Below, piece by piece: positions 15,193 through 25,028 of a stretch of DNA of 64,000 bases. The notes under the pieces were generated by a model, which had not been told where the DNA came from, made no database searches, and saw only the letters and a list, made by a program, of their open reading frames with translations. Source of the DNA: Pseudoduganella armeniaca (GTDB lineage: Bacteria > Pseudomonadota > Gammaproteobacteria > Burkholderiales > Burkholderiaceae_D); NCBI RefSeq assembly GCF_003028855.1, contig NZ_CP028324.1, positions 1,860,001 through 1,924,000 on the forward strand, in the 5' to 3' direction. How positions within the stretch are numbered: position 1 is the first letter of the stretch; each line of letters starts with the position of its first letter. The translations under genes were made by a program, and so were the position numbers.

Positions 15193-17982
15193 TCAGAAGA
15201 ACTTGTACTGCGCGCCGAACTTGAAGTAACGGCCCACGGCACCCGAGTTGTCCAGCGGGTTGAAGCTCATGCCGCCATAGGTCAGCGGATCGAGCGGCGC
15301 CACCTTGTCGAACACGTTCGCCACCGATGCGAACATCGTCAGCTGCTTCGACACGTTCCAGCGGGTCGACAGGTCGACCGTCGTGAACGAGGCCAGCTTG
15401 CAGCCGTTCGGCGCCACGGTGCCGTCGGCAAACTGGCTGGCGCATGGGGCGCCTTCGTAGCGGATGTTCTTCATGCTGTCGCGCCAGTTGGCCGTGCCGC
15501 TGAAGTTCCAGGCGCCGATGTCCCACGAGGCGGTCAGGTTCAGCTTGTTCTTCGGCGTGCCCATGCAGTTCGACGTGTCGCAGTTGCCGTGCGTGCCGGC
15601 GAACTGGTAGCGCAGCGTGTCGGACTCGGCGCGCAGGAACGAGGCGATGTGCGTCCACGTCAGGCCGATGGTGGCCTTGCCGTATTCGCCCAGGCGCAGG
15701 CGCTGCTTGATCTCGACGTCGACGCCGGAAACTTCCGTGAACGACGAGTTGCGGTAGGCGCCTTGCACGACCAGCAGCGTGCCGCTGTTCGGAATGACGT
15801 TGCCGGCAGCGTCCTTCAGGTTGTTGTCGTTGCGCACGGCGCCCGGACGCGTTGCCGCTTCCGCGTACGAGACCGGGTTGATCTCGTTCTCACGCTTGAT
15901 CTTGAAGCCGTCCACCGCCAGGCTGGTGCCGTCGAACGGGTCCCACACCAGGCCCAGCGTGTAGCCTTTCGACTCTTCCGGTTTCAGGTCCGGGTTGCCG
16001 ATCTTGATCGAGCTGATCGAGATCGAGCAGTCGCCCTGGCTGGCGCCGGCGATCGGCGTCGGCACGCCGGCCGCGTTGGTCGGGCAGCGCACCGGGTCCT
16101 GCACGGAAGCCGAGCCGGTGGCCTGGCTGCGCGTGTTGTTCTCGGCGGCGCTCGGGGCGCGGAAGCCTTCCGTGTAGGTGCCGCGCAGCGCGAACGTCTT
16201 CACCGGCGTCCACTTGATGCCCAGCTTCGGCGTGGTCGAGTTGAACTTGTCGTAGTGGTCGTAGCGCAGCGCGCCCGTCACCTCGACCGATTTCAGGATC
16301 GGCGCCAGTGCTTCGATATACACGGCGGAGACCTTGCTGTCGCCGAAGGCCGCGGTGTAGCTGGAGTTGATCGAGCCGTCTTCGGAGCCGCCGAACGATG
16401 GGTTGTTCAGCTTTTCCTGGCGGTGTTCGCCGCCGATGGCCAGGCCGACATTACCGCCCGGCAGTGCGAACGGCAGCTCGCGGGTGGCCTTGAAGTCGAC
16501 GATGTCCAGCTTGGTCGTGGAATGCGACGTGGCGGTACGGGTCAGCGCGGCATACAGCGCCGGCGAGTTCTTGCCGGCCTGGGCGCCGATGTAGTAAGGG
16601 AACAGCGAGCTGGCCGGATTGGACAGCGCGTCGTTCAGCACCTTCATGTTGATCATGTTGGTCCACGCCAGGTCCAGCTTGGACTCGGAGTGGGTGTAGC
16701 CGGTTTCCCAGTCCCAGCCCGCGTTGTTGCCCTTCAGGCCCACGACGAAGCGGTTGAAGGTGTTCTTGGCATTGCGTACCGAAGGACCCACGTCGAACAT
16801 CGAGTAGCGCAGGCGTACGTCCTTGCCATACGGGTTCTGCGGGTGGGTCGCATCCATGTTGATCAGCGAACCGTAGTTGATCAGCTGCGGCACGTTGTTC
16901 GCGCCCGGGAAGATGATCGTGCCCGACGTCGAGCCAGGCGTCATCGTGAACGACGAGCGGCGCTCCGAGTAGCCCAGCTCCGTGTAGGCCTGCAGGTTCG
17001 GGTTGATCTGCCAGGTGCCGCGGGTGTACAGGTTGAGCGATTCGATTTCCGGCTGCATCGAGCGGAACTGGTCCTGGTGCCACACGCAGCCGCCGCGCGG
17101 GTCGCCCTGCGTGGCTTGCGAGAAGTTGGCGCAGCCCGGCAGCGAGACGTACTGGCCGGTGGCCGGGTTCAGCAGCGAGCCGGTCGGGGAGGGCGACGCG
17201 GCGCCGTTGCTGATGTAGCCGCTGGCGTACTGCGTCGGCAGGCCGTAGCCCCATGGGCGAATGTCGCCGTGGCCGATCCAGTCGCGGTTCTTGCGGCTCG
17301 ACGCGGCCAGTTCGTCCGACTGGCTGTATTCGGCGTTGACGACCCAGTTGTACTTGTCCTCGTCCAGGTCGCCCTGGCCGTAGGTGATCGAAGCCTTGTT
17401 CTGCTTGGCGTCGTCATAGCGCGACCAGCCGGTCTCGCCACGCACCTGCAGGCCGGTGAAGTCCTTGCGCAAAATGATGTTGACGACGCCGGCGATCGCA
17501 TCGGCGCCGTACAGCGAGGAGGCGCCGTCCTTCAGGATCTCGATCCGTTCGACGATCTGCATCGGCACGGTGGAGAGGTCGGTAAAGCTCTTCTGGCCGT
17601 CGTCGGCGCGCGCATACGGCGCCATGCGGCGGCCGTTCAGCAGCACCAGCGTGGACGTCGCGCCCAGGCCGCGCAGCGAGATCGCGGTGGAGCCGGCGGC
17701 GAAGCCGGAGCCGAAGCTGGTCGGCAGCGAGCCGGCGCCATCGACGGTCAGGGTCTGCAGGTACTCGGCCACGGTGGCCTTGCCCGAGCGCAGCAGCTCG
17801 TCGCTGTTGATCACGGTGACCGGCGAAGCGGTCTCGGCGGTTGCGCGCTTGATGCTCGAACCGGTGATTTCCACGCGCTGCATCGGCGCATCCTGCGCCA
17901 GCGCTGGCAGGGCGGCGGCGCCCATGCCGGCCGCCGCGAACAGCAGGCGCACGGAACGTGCCATCATTTTTTCCATCATCAT
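15193..17982 (-). CDS. TonB-dependent outer-membrane receptor D (paralogue of E)
   Basis: 929 residues. The first of three consecutive ATGs (17982) is best placed, six bases after GGAGG. Signal peptide VRLLFAAAGMGAAALPALAQ; plug with VEITGSSIKRATAETASP, LRGLGATSTLVLLNGRR and IEILKDGASSLYGADAIAG; barrel ending YFKFGAQYKFF. It is strikingly similar to receptor E throughout, including the long shared stretch after ATSTLVLLNGRRMAP, so the two arose by tandem duplication. Cys pairs such as CDTSNCMG are conserved between both. Substrate unknown. It is followed by the palindrome and then a terminator-like hairpin. Confidence 0.93.
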   Translation of the reverse strand: MMMEKMMARSVRLLFAAAGMGAAALPALAQDAPMQRVEITGSSIKRATAETASPVTVINSDELLRSGKATVAEYLQTLTVDGAGSLPTSFGSGFAAGSTAISLRGLGATSTLVLLNGRRMAPYARADDGQKSFTDLSTVPMQIVERIEILKDGASSLYGADAIAGVVNIILRKDFTGLQVRGETGWSRYDDAKQNKASITYGQGDLDEDKYNWVVNAEYSQSDELAASSRKNRDWIGHGDIRPWGYGLPTQYASGYISNGAASPSPTGSLLNPATGQYVSLPGCANFSQATQGDPRGGCVWHQDQFRSMQPEIESLNLYTRGTWQINPNLQAYTELGYSERRSSFTMTPGSTSGTIIFPGANNVPQLINYGSLINMDATHPQNPYGKDVRLRYSMFDVGPSVRNAKNTFNRFVVGLKGNNAGWDWETGYTHSESKLDLAWTNMINMKVLNDALSNPASSLFPYYIGAQAGKNSPALYAALTRTATSHSTTKLDIVDFKATRELPFALPGGNVGLAIGGEHRQEKLNNPSFGGSEDGSINSSYTAAFGDSKVSAVYIEALAPILKSVEVTGALRYDHYDKFNSTTPKLGIKWTPVKTFALRGTYTEGFRAPSAAENNTRSQATGSASVQDPVRCPTNAAGVPTPIAGASQGDCSISISSIKIGNPDLKPEESKGYTLGLVWDPFDGTSLAVDGFKIKRENEINPVSYAEAATRPGAVRNDNNLKDAAGNVIPNSGTLLVVQGAYRNSSFTEVSGVDVEIKQRLRLGEYGKATIGLTWTHIASFLRAESDTLRYQFAGTHGNCDTSNCMGTPKNKLNLTASWDIGAWNFSGTANWRDSMKNIRYEGAPCASQFADGTVAPNGCKLASFTTVDLSTRWNVSKQLTMFASVANVFDKVAPLDPLTYGGMSFNPLDNSGAVGRYFKFGAQYKFF

Positions 17983-18371
17983 GTACTGCCTCCAAGATTG
18001 AACGAACCTGTAACAAGCGGTATTGCTTGAGGTGGCGTTTTCTGAAGGAACTGTCTATGCAGGCCCTTCAGGGAGGGCATCAGAACAGAGGGGCGCGGCT
18101 AGCGTCAATCGTAAAGTTGTACTGGGGATGTAACCAGATGTAACGGTTTGGGGTGCGATGGAAGCGTTTCCGAACTTTATTTGCAATATTGCGATTTTGT
18201 CGCGATATCGTACGCTGTGGAATTGCGTGACCGTACAGATGGGAGGTGGCGGGGCGGGAGATCCGTATTTCTGCGTATGTGGCACATCCGCTACAACCCG
18301 CGGGGACAGGCACCGATCTGCAGGTCGAAGACCTGCAGATCGGTGCCTGTCCCCATGGGTCTTAGTCAATG
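17983..18371. other. Intergenic region upstream of receptor D
   Basis: Non-coding as far as can be seen. It holds a direct repeat ATGTAAC at 18128–18134 and 18138–18144, ten bases apart (one helical turn) and so possibly a regulator site. A weak minus-strand TTGACG-N18-TCTGAT promoter candidate overlaps 18080–18110. The palindrome after receptor E lies at 18302–18354. Confidence 0.5.
18302..18354. repeat. 53-bp perfect palindrome downstream of receptor E
   Basis: 25-bp arms beginning GGGGACAGGCACCGATCTGC and ending AGGTC, with loop GAA, 17 bp after the receptor E stop. Third member of the receptor-associated set. Confidence 0.9.
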
Positions 18372-21155
18372 TCAGAAGAACTTGTAGTGCGCCCCCACCT
18401 TGAAATACCGCCCGATCGCCCCGGAAGCATCCATCGGGTTATAGCTGATGCCGCCATACGTCAGCGGATCGAGCGGCGCCACCTTGTCCGTCACGTTGTT
18501 GACCGAGGCGAACAGGGTCAGCTGCTTGCTGACGGCAAAGCGCGTGGACAGGTCCAGCGTCGTGAACGAGGCGATCTCGCAGTCCGGCGTGCCGGGCTGG
18601 CCGTTGGCCAGCGTGGACCCGCATTCGCGGCCTTCGTACAGGATGTTCTTCATCTTGTCGCGCCAGTTCAGGTTGGCGTTGAAGTTCCAGGCGCCGATGT
18701 CCCAGGTGGCGGTCGCGTTGACCTTGTTTTTCGGCGTGCCGGCGCAGTTCGACGTGTCGCAGTTGCCGTGCGTGCCGGCGAACTGGTACGAGGTGGTGGC
18801 CGATTCCTGCCGCTTCCACGAGGCCGTGTGGCTGATGACGACGCCCAGGTTCAGCCGGCCATACTCGCCCAGGCGCAGGCGCTGGCGCACGTCCAGGTCC
18901 ACGCCCGAGACTTCCGTGAAGCTGGAATTGCGGTACGGCGCCTGCGTCATGATCAGGGTGCCGGAGTTCGGGATCACGACGCCGTTGACGACCAGGTTGT
19001 TGTCCGAGCGGATCGCGGTGGGCAGCGCGGCCGCCTCGTTGTACGGCATCGGGTTGATCTCGTTGCTGCGCTTGATCTTCCAGCCGTCCAGCGCGATGCT
19101 GCTGCCGTCGAACGGGTCCCATACGAGGCCCAGCGAATAGCCCTTCGAGGTTTCCGGCTGCAGGTTCGGGTTGCCCACCTTGACGGCCGCCACCGAGAAG
19201 CCGCAGTCGGTCGACGTGGCGCCGCCCGGCGCCGGCTTGCCGCCCGGGCAGCGCACCGGATCGGCGACGGTGGAGTTGCCGGTGGACTGGGAGCGCGCGC
19301 CGCCTTCGGCCGGCCCCGGCGCGCGGAAGCCTTCGGTGTAGGTGCCGCGCAGCGCGAAGCTCTTCACCGGCGTCCACTTGACGCCGGCCTTCGGCGTGGT
19401 GGAGTTGAAGTTGTCGTATTTGTCGTAACGTACGGCGGCGGACAGCTCCAGGCCCTTCAGCACGGGCGCCAGCAGCTCGGCATACACGGCCGATACCTTC
19501 GAGTCGCCGAAGGCGGCCACGTAGTTCGAGTTGATCGAGCCGTTTTCGGAGCCGGACAGCGAAGGATTGGAGAGCTTCTCGCGGCGGTGCTCCGCGCCGA
19601 CCGCCACGCCCAGGTTGCCGCCGGGGAGGGCGAACAGCTCGCGCGAGGCCTTGATGTCGAACGCCGACAGGCTGGTGGTCGAATCCGAGGTCGCATCGAC
19701 GGCCAATGCCGCGTACAGCGAGGCCGGATTGCGGTAGGCCTCGGCGCCCATGTAGTAAGGGAAGTAGCGCGACGTCGGGTCGCCCAGCGCGGCCCGCATC
19801 ACGTTCATGTTCAGCATGTTCGTATAGCGCAGCTGCAGTTCGGACTTGGAATACGTGAAGCCGGCGTCGTAGTCCCAGCCGAAGGCATTGCCCTTGATGC
19901 CGGTGACGAAGCGCTTGAAGGCATTGTCGGCATGGCGCACGCTGGGGCCGATGTCGGCGGCCAGGTAGCGGATCCGCGCCGGGGCGCCGAACGGGTTTTG
20001 CGGATGCGTGGCGGCCAGCAGGTTCAGGTTGCCGTAGTTGATGAAGCCCTGCGGGTTCTGCGCGTTGGGCGGGAAGGCAACCGTCGGCGTGAAGTGCGGC
20101 GGGATCATCGTAAACGACGTGTCGCGCTTCGAGTAGCCCAGTTCCACGTAGGCCTGCGTCGCGGCGTTGACCTGGAAGGTGCCGCGCGTGTACAGGTTGA
20201 GCGACTCGATCTCCGGCTGCATGTCGCGCCACTGGCTGTGGTGGTACAGGCAGCCGCCGTTGGCGCCGGCCTGGTTGGTTGTCGCCGTCACGCCGGCGCA
20301 GCCGGGCAGGCCCAGGTAGTTGGTCGTGACGGGATCGCGCACGCTGCCGGCCGGGCTCTGGTTGGCGTTGTTGGTGCCGGCGATGTAGCCGCCGGCGAAC
20401 TGGGTGCCGACCGGGAAGCCCCATGGGCGCAGGTCGCCCATGCCGATGTGGCGGCGGCGGCCGGCGCGGTCGCTGTTGGCGATGCTGTCCGACTGGAAGT
20501 ACTCGGCGTTGACGACCCAGTTGTAGCGGTCCGCTTCCAGGTCGCCCCGGCCATACGTGATCGAAGCCTTGTTCTGCTTGCCGTCGTCATAGCGCGACCA
20601 GCCGGTGTCGCCCTTGACTTCCAGGCCCTGGAAGTCGCGGCGCAGAATGATGTTGACGACCCCCGCGATGGCATCGGCACCATAGGTCGACGAGGCACCG
20701 TCCTTCAGGATCTCGATGCGTTCGACGATCTGCATCGGCACGGTGGAGAGGTCGGTAAAGCTCTTCTGGCCGTCGTCGGCGCGGGCGAACGGCGCCATGC
20801 GCCGGCCATTGAGCAGCACCAGGGTCGAGGTGGCGCCCAGCCCGCGCAGCGAGATGGCGGTGGAACCGGCCGCGAAGCCGTTGCCGAAGCCCGTCGGCAG
20901 CGAGCCGGCGCCGTCCACGGCCAGGGTCTGCAGGTATTCGGCGACGGTGCCTTTGCCGGAGCGTAGCAGCTCGTCGCGGCTGACGACCTGCACTGGCGAG
21001 GCCGTTTCGGCTGTCGCGCGCTTGATGCTGGAACCGGTGATCTCGACGCGCTGCATCGGCGCGCCGCTGTCCGTCTGCGCCTGGGCCAGCCCGCAGGCCA
21101 GCAGGCCGCCGGCACACAGCAGGCGTACGGAGCGCGACAATAGTTTCTCTACCAT
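18372..21155 (-). CDS. TonB-dependent outer-membrane receptor E (paralogue of D)
   Basis: 927 residues. Start ATG at 21155, six bases after GGAGG. Signal peptide MVEKLLSRSVRLLCAGGLLACGLAQAQ; plug with the same VEITGSSIKRATAETASP, LRGLGATSTLVLLNGRR and IEILKDGASSTYGADAIAG as receptor D; barrel ending YFKVGAHYKFF. The close match to D, the same intergenic palindrome and the adjacent position indicate duplication. It is divergent from an ABC importer operon 232 bp away, which suggests but does not prove a shared substrate, possibly peptides. Ligand not readable. Confidence 0.93.
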   Translation of the reverse strand: MVEKLLSRSVRLLCAGGLLACGLAQAQTDSGAPMQRVEITGSSIKRATAETASPVQVVSRDELLRSGKGTVAEYLQTLAVDGAGSLPTGFGNGFAAGSTAISLRGLGATSTLVLLNGRRMAPFARADDGQKSFTDLSTVPMQIVERIEILKDGASSTYGADAIAGVVNIILRRDFQGLEVKGDTGWSRYDDGKQNKASITYGRGDLEADRYNWVVNAEYFQSDSIANSDRAGRRRHIGMGDLRPWGFPVGTQFAGGYIAGTNNANQSPAGSVRDPVTTNYLGLPGCAGVTATTNQAGANGGCLYHHSQWRDMQPEIESLNLYTRGTFQVNAATQAYVELGYSKRDTSFTMIPPHFTPTVAFPPNAQNPQGFINYGNLNLLAATHPQNPFGAPARIRYLAADIGPSVRHADNAFKRFVTGIKGNAFGWDYDAGFTYSKSELQLRYTNMLNMNVMRAALGDPTSRYFPYYMGAEAYRNPASLYAALAVDATSDSTTSLSAFDIKASRELFALPGGNLGVAVGAEHRREKLSNPSLSGSENGSINSNYVAAFGDSKVSAVYAELLAPVLKGLELSAAVRYDKYDNFNSTTPKAGVKWTPVKSFALRGTYTEGFRAPGPAEGGARSQSTGNSTVADPVRCPGGKPAPGGATSTDCGFSVAAVKVGNPNLQPETSKGYSLGLVWDPFDGSSIALDGWKIKRSNEINPMPYNEAAALPTAIRSDNNLVVNGVVIPNSGTLIMTQAPYRNSSFTEVSGVDLDVRQRLRLGEYGRLNLGVVISHTASWKRQESATTSYQFAGTHGNCDTSNCAGTPKNKVNATATWDIGAWNFNANLNWRDKMKNILYEGRECGSTLANGQPGTPDCEIASFTTLDLSTRFAVSKQLTLFASVNNVTDKVAPLDPLTYGGISYNPMDASGAIGRYFKVGAHYKFF

Positions 21156-21387
21156 TTGCTACCTCCACGTTCGATTGGATTGCAATGCAGGGGGGCGCGA
21201 GAGGGATAGCCGCTCACCATGGCATGAAAACATTGGTCATACCACTTTGTATAGTTGCATCGGCTTGCGGCGGAAAAGTTGTGGAAAATATACGACATCC
21301 TGCCCAGGCGCGCCGATATCGCCGCGCGCCTGCAATTTCGTCGGCGGATGCGCTATCGTTACGGCTTTCGCCGCCGTCGGGAGTTCG

Positions 21388-22326
21388 ATGCTTGCCTTTG
21401 TTTTGCGCCGCCTGTGGCAGATGCTGCCGACCATGCTGGGCGTCGTGCTGCTCGTGTTCGTGCTGTTCAACTGGGTGGGTGGCGATCCCGCGTACATCCT
21501 GGCCGGCAAGATGTCCAGCCCCGAGGCCATTGCCAACATCCGCCGCCAGCTCGGCGTGGACGAGCCGTATCCCGTGCAACTGTGGATCTTCGTCAAGCAG
21601 GTGCTCACGTTCGACTTCGGCCAGAGCTGGGCCACCGGCGAGCCGGTGCGGCAGGTGATCGGCAGCCGTCTCGGGCCTTCGCTGACGGTGCTGGTGCCGC
21701 TGACCGTGCTGGAAACGCTGATCGGCGTGGCGCTGGCGCTGGCCGTGGCCTTCGTGCGCGGCTCGCTGACCGACCGCGCCGTGATGATCGCCTGCACCGT
21801 CGGCATGTCGATTTCCATCCTCGTCTACATCATCGTGTTCCAGTACGGCCTGGCCTACAAACTGGGCCTGTTCCCGGTGCAGGGCTGGGGCGACAGCTTC
21901 GCCGTCAACCTGCTGCGCTATGCGCCGCTGCCGATCCTGATTGGGCTGGCCGTGTCGCTCGCGCCCACCTTGCGGCTGTACCGCAGCTTCGTGCTGGACG
22001 AGGTCAACCAGGATTGCGTGCGCACCGCGCGCGCCAAGGGCCTGCCGGAGCGGCGCGTGATGTGGGTGCACGTGCTGCGCAACGCGGCCATCCCCATCAT
22101 CACGCACGTGATGGCCAACCTGCCGGCGCTCTTGATCGGCGCCTTCCTGCTGGAGCGCTTCTTCGGCATTCCCGGCATCGGCCGCGAGGTGATCCTGGCG
22201 GTGGAGCGCAGCGACTTCCCCGTCATCAAGGCCGTCACCGTCTGCGTGGCCGCCGCCACGATGGTGTTCAACCTGCTGGCGGACCTGTTGTACCAGGCCG
22301 TCGACCCGCGGGTGCGGCTGGCATGA
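21388..22326 (+). CDS. ABC transporter permease, DppB/OppB family
   Basis: 312 residues. The start at 21388 gives the classic N-terminus MLAFVLRRLWQMLPTMLGVV with CGGGAG upstream; in-frame ATGs further upstream fall in the antisense of receptor E and are rejected. About six transmembrane segments. The binding-protein-dependent permease EAA loop is visible around RTARAKGLPERRVMWVHVLRNA. It pairs with the next gene to form the channel of a peptide-type (dipeptide/oligopeptide/nickel family) importer. The stop overlaps the next start as ATGA, indicating coupling. No substrate-binding protein gene is nearby. Confidence 0.92.
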   Translation: MLAFVLRRLWQMLPTMLGVVLLVFVLFNWVGGDPAYILAGKMSSPEAIANIRRQLGVDEPYPVQLWIFVKQVLTFDFGQSWATGEPVRQVIGSRLGPSLTVLVPLTVLETLIGVALALAVAFVRGSLTDRAVMIACTVGMSISILVYIIVFQYGLAYKLGLFPVQGWGDSFAVNLLRYAPLPILIGLAVSLAPTLRLYRSFVLDEVNQDCVRTARAKGLPERRVMWVHVLRNAAIPIITHVMANLPALLIGAFLLERFFGIPGIGREVILAVERSDFPVIKAVTVCVAAATMVFNLLADLLYQAVDPRVRLA

Positions 22327-23336
22327 GCGCGCGCTTGAACGACGACGCGGCCGGCCTGTGGACCCTGGCATGGCGCCGGCTGCGCGCGGACCGCGTGGCG
22401 ATGGTGGCGCTGGCCATCGTTGCCGCATTTCTCGTCATGGTGGTGGCGTCGGCGACGGGCCTGGTGGCGGCGGATTGGGAGGAGGAGGTTGGCATCAACT
22501 ACGCGCCACCCACGTTCGTCGGCGCCGAGCCGGCCGCCATGGCTGCCGCGGCGGCGACAGGGCAGCCGGCGCCGGACAATCCGTTCGACCCGCTGGCCGC
22601 CGAAATCCGCGCGCTGCGCGCCCAGCTGGGCACCGAGCAGGCGGCGCCGCGCCGCGCCACCTTGCCGTTCGGCGCCGACAAATGGGGCCACGACGTGATC
22701 AAGAAGACCATCAAGGGCGGCGAGACCTCGATCGTCGTCGGCCTGGTGGCGGCCCTGGTGGCGGTGGGCCTGGGCACGCTGGTCGGCGCCGTCTCCGGCT
22801 TCTATGGCGGCATCGTTGACGACCTGTGCAACTGGTTCTACAACGTGTTCACGTCGATCCCGTCGATCCTGATGATCCTGACGGTGGCGGCGGTGCTGCA
22901 GCACAAGGGCGTGACGACCATCGTCCTGATCCTGGGCCTGACCGGGTGGACCGGGCCGTACCGCCTGATCCGCGCCGAGTACCTGCGCCACAAGGCGCGC
23001 GAATACGTGCTGGCGGCGGACGCCATCGGCGCCTCGAACGCGCGCAAGATGTTCGCCCACATCTTCCCCAACGTCAGCCACGTGGCGCTGGTGCAGCTGT
23101 CGATCCTGGCGGTGGGCTTCATCAAGGCCGAGGTGATCCTGTCGTTCCTCGGCTTCGGTGTGCCGGTCGGCGTGGTGTCGTGGGGCTCGATGCTGAACGA
23201 GGCGCAGAACGAACTCCTGCTGGGCAAATGGTGGCAGTTGAGCGCGGCCGCCGTGGCGATGGCCGTGCTGGTAACGGCGTTCTCCCTGCTGGCGGACGCC
23301 CTGCGCGACGCCCTCGACCCGAAGGTGAAGGCATGA
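22323..23336 (+). CDS. ABC transporter permease, DppC/OppC family
   Basis: 337 residues. Starts at the ATGA overlap with the previous gene. The first transmembrane helix is followed by an alanine/proline-rich periplasmic loop of about 80 residues, longer than usual in DppC, then FGADKWGHDVIKKTIKGG, the typical OppC-like motif, and five more helices. The EAA loop is at REYVLAADAIGASNARKMFAH. It forms the heterodimeric channel with the preceding permease. Its stop overlaps the ATPase start (ATGA). Confidence 0.92.
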   Translation: MSARLNDDAAGLWTLAWRRLRADRVAMVALAIVAAFLVMVVASATGLVAADWEEEVGINYAPPTFVGAEPAAMAAAAATGQPAPDNPFDPLAAEIRALRAQLGTEQAAPRRATLPFGADKWGHDVIKKTIKGGETSIVVGLVAALVAVGLGTLVGAVSGFYGGIVDDLCNWFYNVFTSIPSILMILTVAAVLQHKGVTTIVLILGLTGWTGPYRLIRAEYLRHKAREYVLAADAIGASNARKMFAHIFPNVSHVALVQLSILAVGFIKAEVILSFLGFGVPVGVVSWGSMLNEAQNELLLGKWWQLSAAAVAMAVLVTAFSLLADALRDALDPKVKA

Positions 23337-25021
23337 CGGCATTACTGGAAGTGCGCGACCTGCGCATCGCTTTCCGCGTCGACAAGCGCACCACGTTCGA
23401 GGCGGTCAAGGGCATCTCGTTTACGGTGCCGTGCGACGCGACGGTGGCGCTGGTGGGCGAATCGGGCAGCGGCAAGTCGGTCAGTTCGCTGGCGATCATG
23501 GGCCTGCTGCCCCGCCACACCACCTTGATCGACCCGGCCGGCAGTGTGCTGTTCGACGGGCGCGACGTGCTGCACCTGCCGGCCGCCGAGCGGCGCGCGC
23601 TGTGCGGCAAAGACATCGCGATGATCTTCCAGGAGCCGATGTCGTCGCTCAATCCCGTGCTGACGGTGGGCTACCAGATCGGCGAGGTGCTGCGCCGGCA
23701 CATGGGGATGAGCGCTCGCCAGGCACGCACGCGCGCGCTGGCGCTGCTGGAGGAAGTGGGCATTCCCGACCCGGCCGTCAAGATCGACGCGTATCCGGGG
23801 CAGATGTCCGGCGGCCAGCAGCAGCGCGTGATGATCGCGATGGCGCTGGCCTGCGAGCCGAAGCTGCTGATCGCGGACGAGCCGACCACGGCGCTGGACG
23901 TGACGATCCAGAAGCAGATCATGGAGCTGATCGCCAGCTTGCGGCGCAAGCACCGCATGTCGGTCCTGTTCATCACGCACGACCTGGGCCTGGTGGGGGA
24001 GATCGCGGACCAGGTCATCGTCATGCGCCATGGGGAGATTCGCGAGGCGGGACCGGTGCGGCAGATCTTCGGCGCGCCGCGCGACAGCTATACGCAAGCG
24101 CTGTTGCACTGTCGCCCGCCACTCGACGCGCGGCCATGGCGCCTGCCCGTCATCGCCGATTACCTGGACGGACGCGTTGCGGCCGATGCGCGCCAGCGCC
24201 AGCGTGGCTACCGGCCGGATGACGAGATCGTGCTGGACGTGCGCAACCTGAAGAAAAGCTTCTGGCTGAAGCAAGGGCTGTTCGGCAAGCGCGAATTCAA
24301 GGCCGTGAAGGACGTCTCGTTCCAGCTGGCGCGCGGCAAGACGCTGGGCATCGTCGGCGAGTCCGGTTCCGGCAAGAGCACGCTGGGCTTGACCTTGCTG
24401 CGCCTGCACGAGGCCAGCGGCGGCAGCGCGCTGTTCGAGGGACGCGACCTGCTGGCGCTGTCCAGGCGCGACTACCACCCGTACAAACGGCGCATCCAGA
24501 TCATCTTCCAGAACCCGTACGCGTCGCTCAATCCGCGCTTCACCGTCGGCCAGATCCTGCTCGAGCCGATGCGGCTGCACGGCATCGGTGCCGACGAGCG
24601 CGAGCGGGTGGCGCTGGCGCAGGCGCTGCTGGAGCGCGTCGGCCTGCCGCCGGCGGCCTACCACCGCTACCCGCACGAGTTCTCCGGAGGCCAGCGCCAG
24701 CGCATCGCCATCGCGCGCTGCCTGACGATGAAGCCGGAGATCCTGGTGTGCGACGAGTCGGTGTCGGCGCTGGACGTCTCGGTGCAGGCCCAGGTGCTGA
24801 ACCTCTTGCAGGAGCTGCAGGACGAATACGGCCTGTCGTACATCTTCATCTCGCACGACCTGGCGGTGGTGCGCTACATCTCCGACCGCGTGATGGTGAT
24901 GAAGCAGGGGAAGTGGTGGAGATCGCCGATGCGGACGAGCTGTATCGCAATCCGCGCCACCCGTACACGCGGGCGCTGCTGGGAGCGATTCCACGGGCGC
25001 CGGGCACCGGTGCTACCATGA
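23333..25021 (+). CDS. Duplicated ABC ATPase of a peptide importer, C-terminus frameshifted
   Basis: 562 residues as read, with two complete ATPase modules as in YejF or GsiA. Module 1: Walker A GESGSGKS, signature MSGGQQQR, Walker B LLIADEP and THD switch. Module 2: GESGSGKS, FSGGQRQR, ILVCDES and SHD. After VMVMKQG the frame changes: the expected family ending (EVVEIADADELYRNPRHPYT…) is found one frame away, running to a stop at 25027–25029. A single G missing from GGGG at 24907–24910 explains this. All catalytic motifs precede the break, so the protein may still work. It lacks the normal oligopeptide-transporter C-terminal tail. Sequencing error is an equally good explanation. Confidence 0.9.
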   Translation: MTALLEVRDLRIAFRVDKRTTFEAVKGISFTVPCDATVALVGESGSGKSVSSLAIMGLLPRHTTLIDPAGSVLFDGRDVLHLPAAERRALCGKDIAMIFQEPMSSLNPVLTVGYQIGEVLRRHMGMSARQARTRALALLEEVGIPDPAVKIDAYPGQMSGGQQQRVMIAMALACEPKLLIADEPTTALDVTIQKQIMELIASLRRKHRMSVLFITHDLGLVGEIADQVIVMRHGEIREAGPVRQIFGAPRDSYTQALLHCRPPLDARPWRLPVIADYLDGRVAADARQRQRGYRPDDEIVLDVRNLKKSFWLKQGLFGKREFKAVKDVSFQLARGKTLGIVGESGSGKSTLGLTLLRLHEASGGSALFEGRDLLALSRRDYHPYKRRIQIIFQNPYASLNPRFTVGQILLEPMRLHGIGADERERVALAQALLERVGLPPAAYHRYPHEFSGGQRQRIAIARCLTMKPEILVCDESVSALDVSVQAQVLNLLQELQDEYGLSYIFISHDLAVVRYISDRVMVMKQGKWWRSPMRTSCIAIRATRTRGRCWERFHGRRAPVLP

Positions 25022-25028
25022 CGGAATA

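Noticed and set aside
20716..21387. An extended N-terminus for the DppB-like permease
   Set aside because: The upstream part is antisense to the receptor E signal and plug region, while the ATG at 21388 gives the family-typical N-terminus and has an RBS.
24900..25021. Programmed ribosomal frameshift in the ABC ATPase
   Set aside because: There is no slippery heptamer followed by a stimulatory structure, and a simple missing G in a homopolymer explains the break.
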